From contig OX328125.1 of the NCBI GenBank assembly GCA_946811695.1, positions 96,484,260 through 96,548,259 on the forward strand: a stretch of 64,000 nucleotides of DNA. The letters are read 5' to 3'. This document shows, one piece after another, positions 63,874-64,000 of the stretch (positions are counted from its first letter, which is position 1; each line of letters begins with the position of its first letter). The notes under the pieces were generated by a model. It saw nothing but the letters and a program-made list of their open reading frames with translations. It was not told where the DNA came from and did no database searches. This stretch comes from Gonocerus acuteangulatus (taxonomy: Eukaryota; Arthropoda; Insecta; Hemiptera; Coreidae). The translations under genes and the position numbers were made by a program.

Positions 63874-64000
63874 TATTTCTTTGCCAACGATTTGGCTTGA
63901 ATTTCAAGCCATCTTCAGGGCTACGGAGGAAGGTGAGAGAACAGTTCTGCATTGTGGAGGGTCCATTTCTAAATGTACATTCCGAAATGTAGCCTCCACG
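63874..64000 (-). ncRNA. Penelope/hammerhead-like hairpin at the window end
   Basis: The minus strand reads CCTGAAGATGGCTTGAAATTC then AAGCCAAATCGTTGGC: CTGAAGA, a strong GGCTTGAA/TTCAAGCC stem, and a decayed GAAAC. The last 46 bases also form GTGGAGG...CCTCCAC arms, so a further element probably continues beyond the window. Confidence 0.4.

Overview
This is an AT-rich stretch of an invertebrate animal genome, most likely an arthropod (inference). The signs are tRNA- and 5S-rRNA-derived SINEs, RTE-, Jockey- and RNase-H-type LINE remnants, Tc1, pogo and hAT DNA transposons, Helitron-type termini, long (AT)n tracts and no compact genes. I find no intact host gene. Every substantial coding segment belongs to a transposable element, and nearly all are broken. 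One possible host 3' exon near 32.6 kb is only a hint. Layout: 1-4 kb holds a 5S SINE, a tRNA SINE with a perfect target-site duplication (TSD) and a pogo-like transposase tail. 4.0-6.7 kb holds a 2.7-kb Helentron/HINE-like element (here family H1), whose near-identical inverted partner lies at 39.2-42.2 kb. 7.9-9.2 kb holds a 5'-truncated RTE-type LINE with a 14-bp TSD. 13.0-13.6 and 15.4-15.8 kb hold 49-bp and 41-bp minisatellites. 18.7-19.7 kb holds a palindromic hAT element with an exact 8-bp TSD. 20.0-21.1 kb holds another foldback. 21.8-23.3 kb holds a dead Tc1 element. 25.97-31.67 kb holds a 5.7-kb foldback (family H2) whose arms carry ~143-bp repeats; its interior contains a LINE fragment in which a 31-bp minisatellite has expanded. 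31.9-43.5 kb holds nested SINEs, more H1/H2 copies and hAT MITEs. 43.6-45.9 kb holds a ~120-bp tandem module split by a palindromic TA-flanked transposon. 46.2-57.75 kb is a Jockey-type LINE split by an 8.6-kb hAT-type insertion, which itself carries an H1 element containing two SINEs and a palindromic transposon that holds a third SINE. 58.0-64.0 kb holds further LINE and SINE fragments. Three relations tie the window together. First, SINE families with different heads (tRNA or 5S rRNA) share a 3' domain built on a short stem-loop with a GCTAATG core. Second, H1 and H2 share a terminal motif (AAAGTCCG.C.CGCAGGA.CTGC) and a module ending in an (AT)n tract, so many of the long (AT)n microsatellites appear to have been spread by mobile elements. 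Third, several insertions are dated relative to one another by TSDs and by an uninterrupted partner within the same window. All family assignments rest on reading motifs by eye; no database search was possible.
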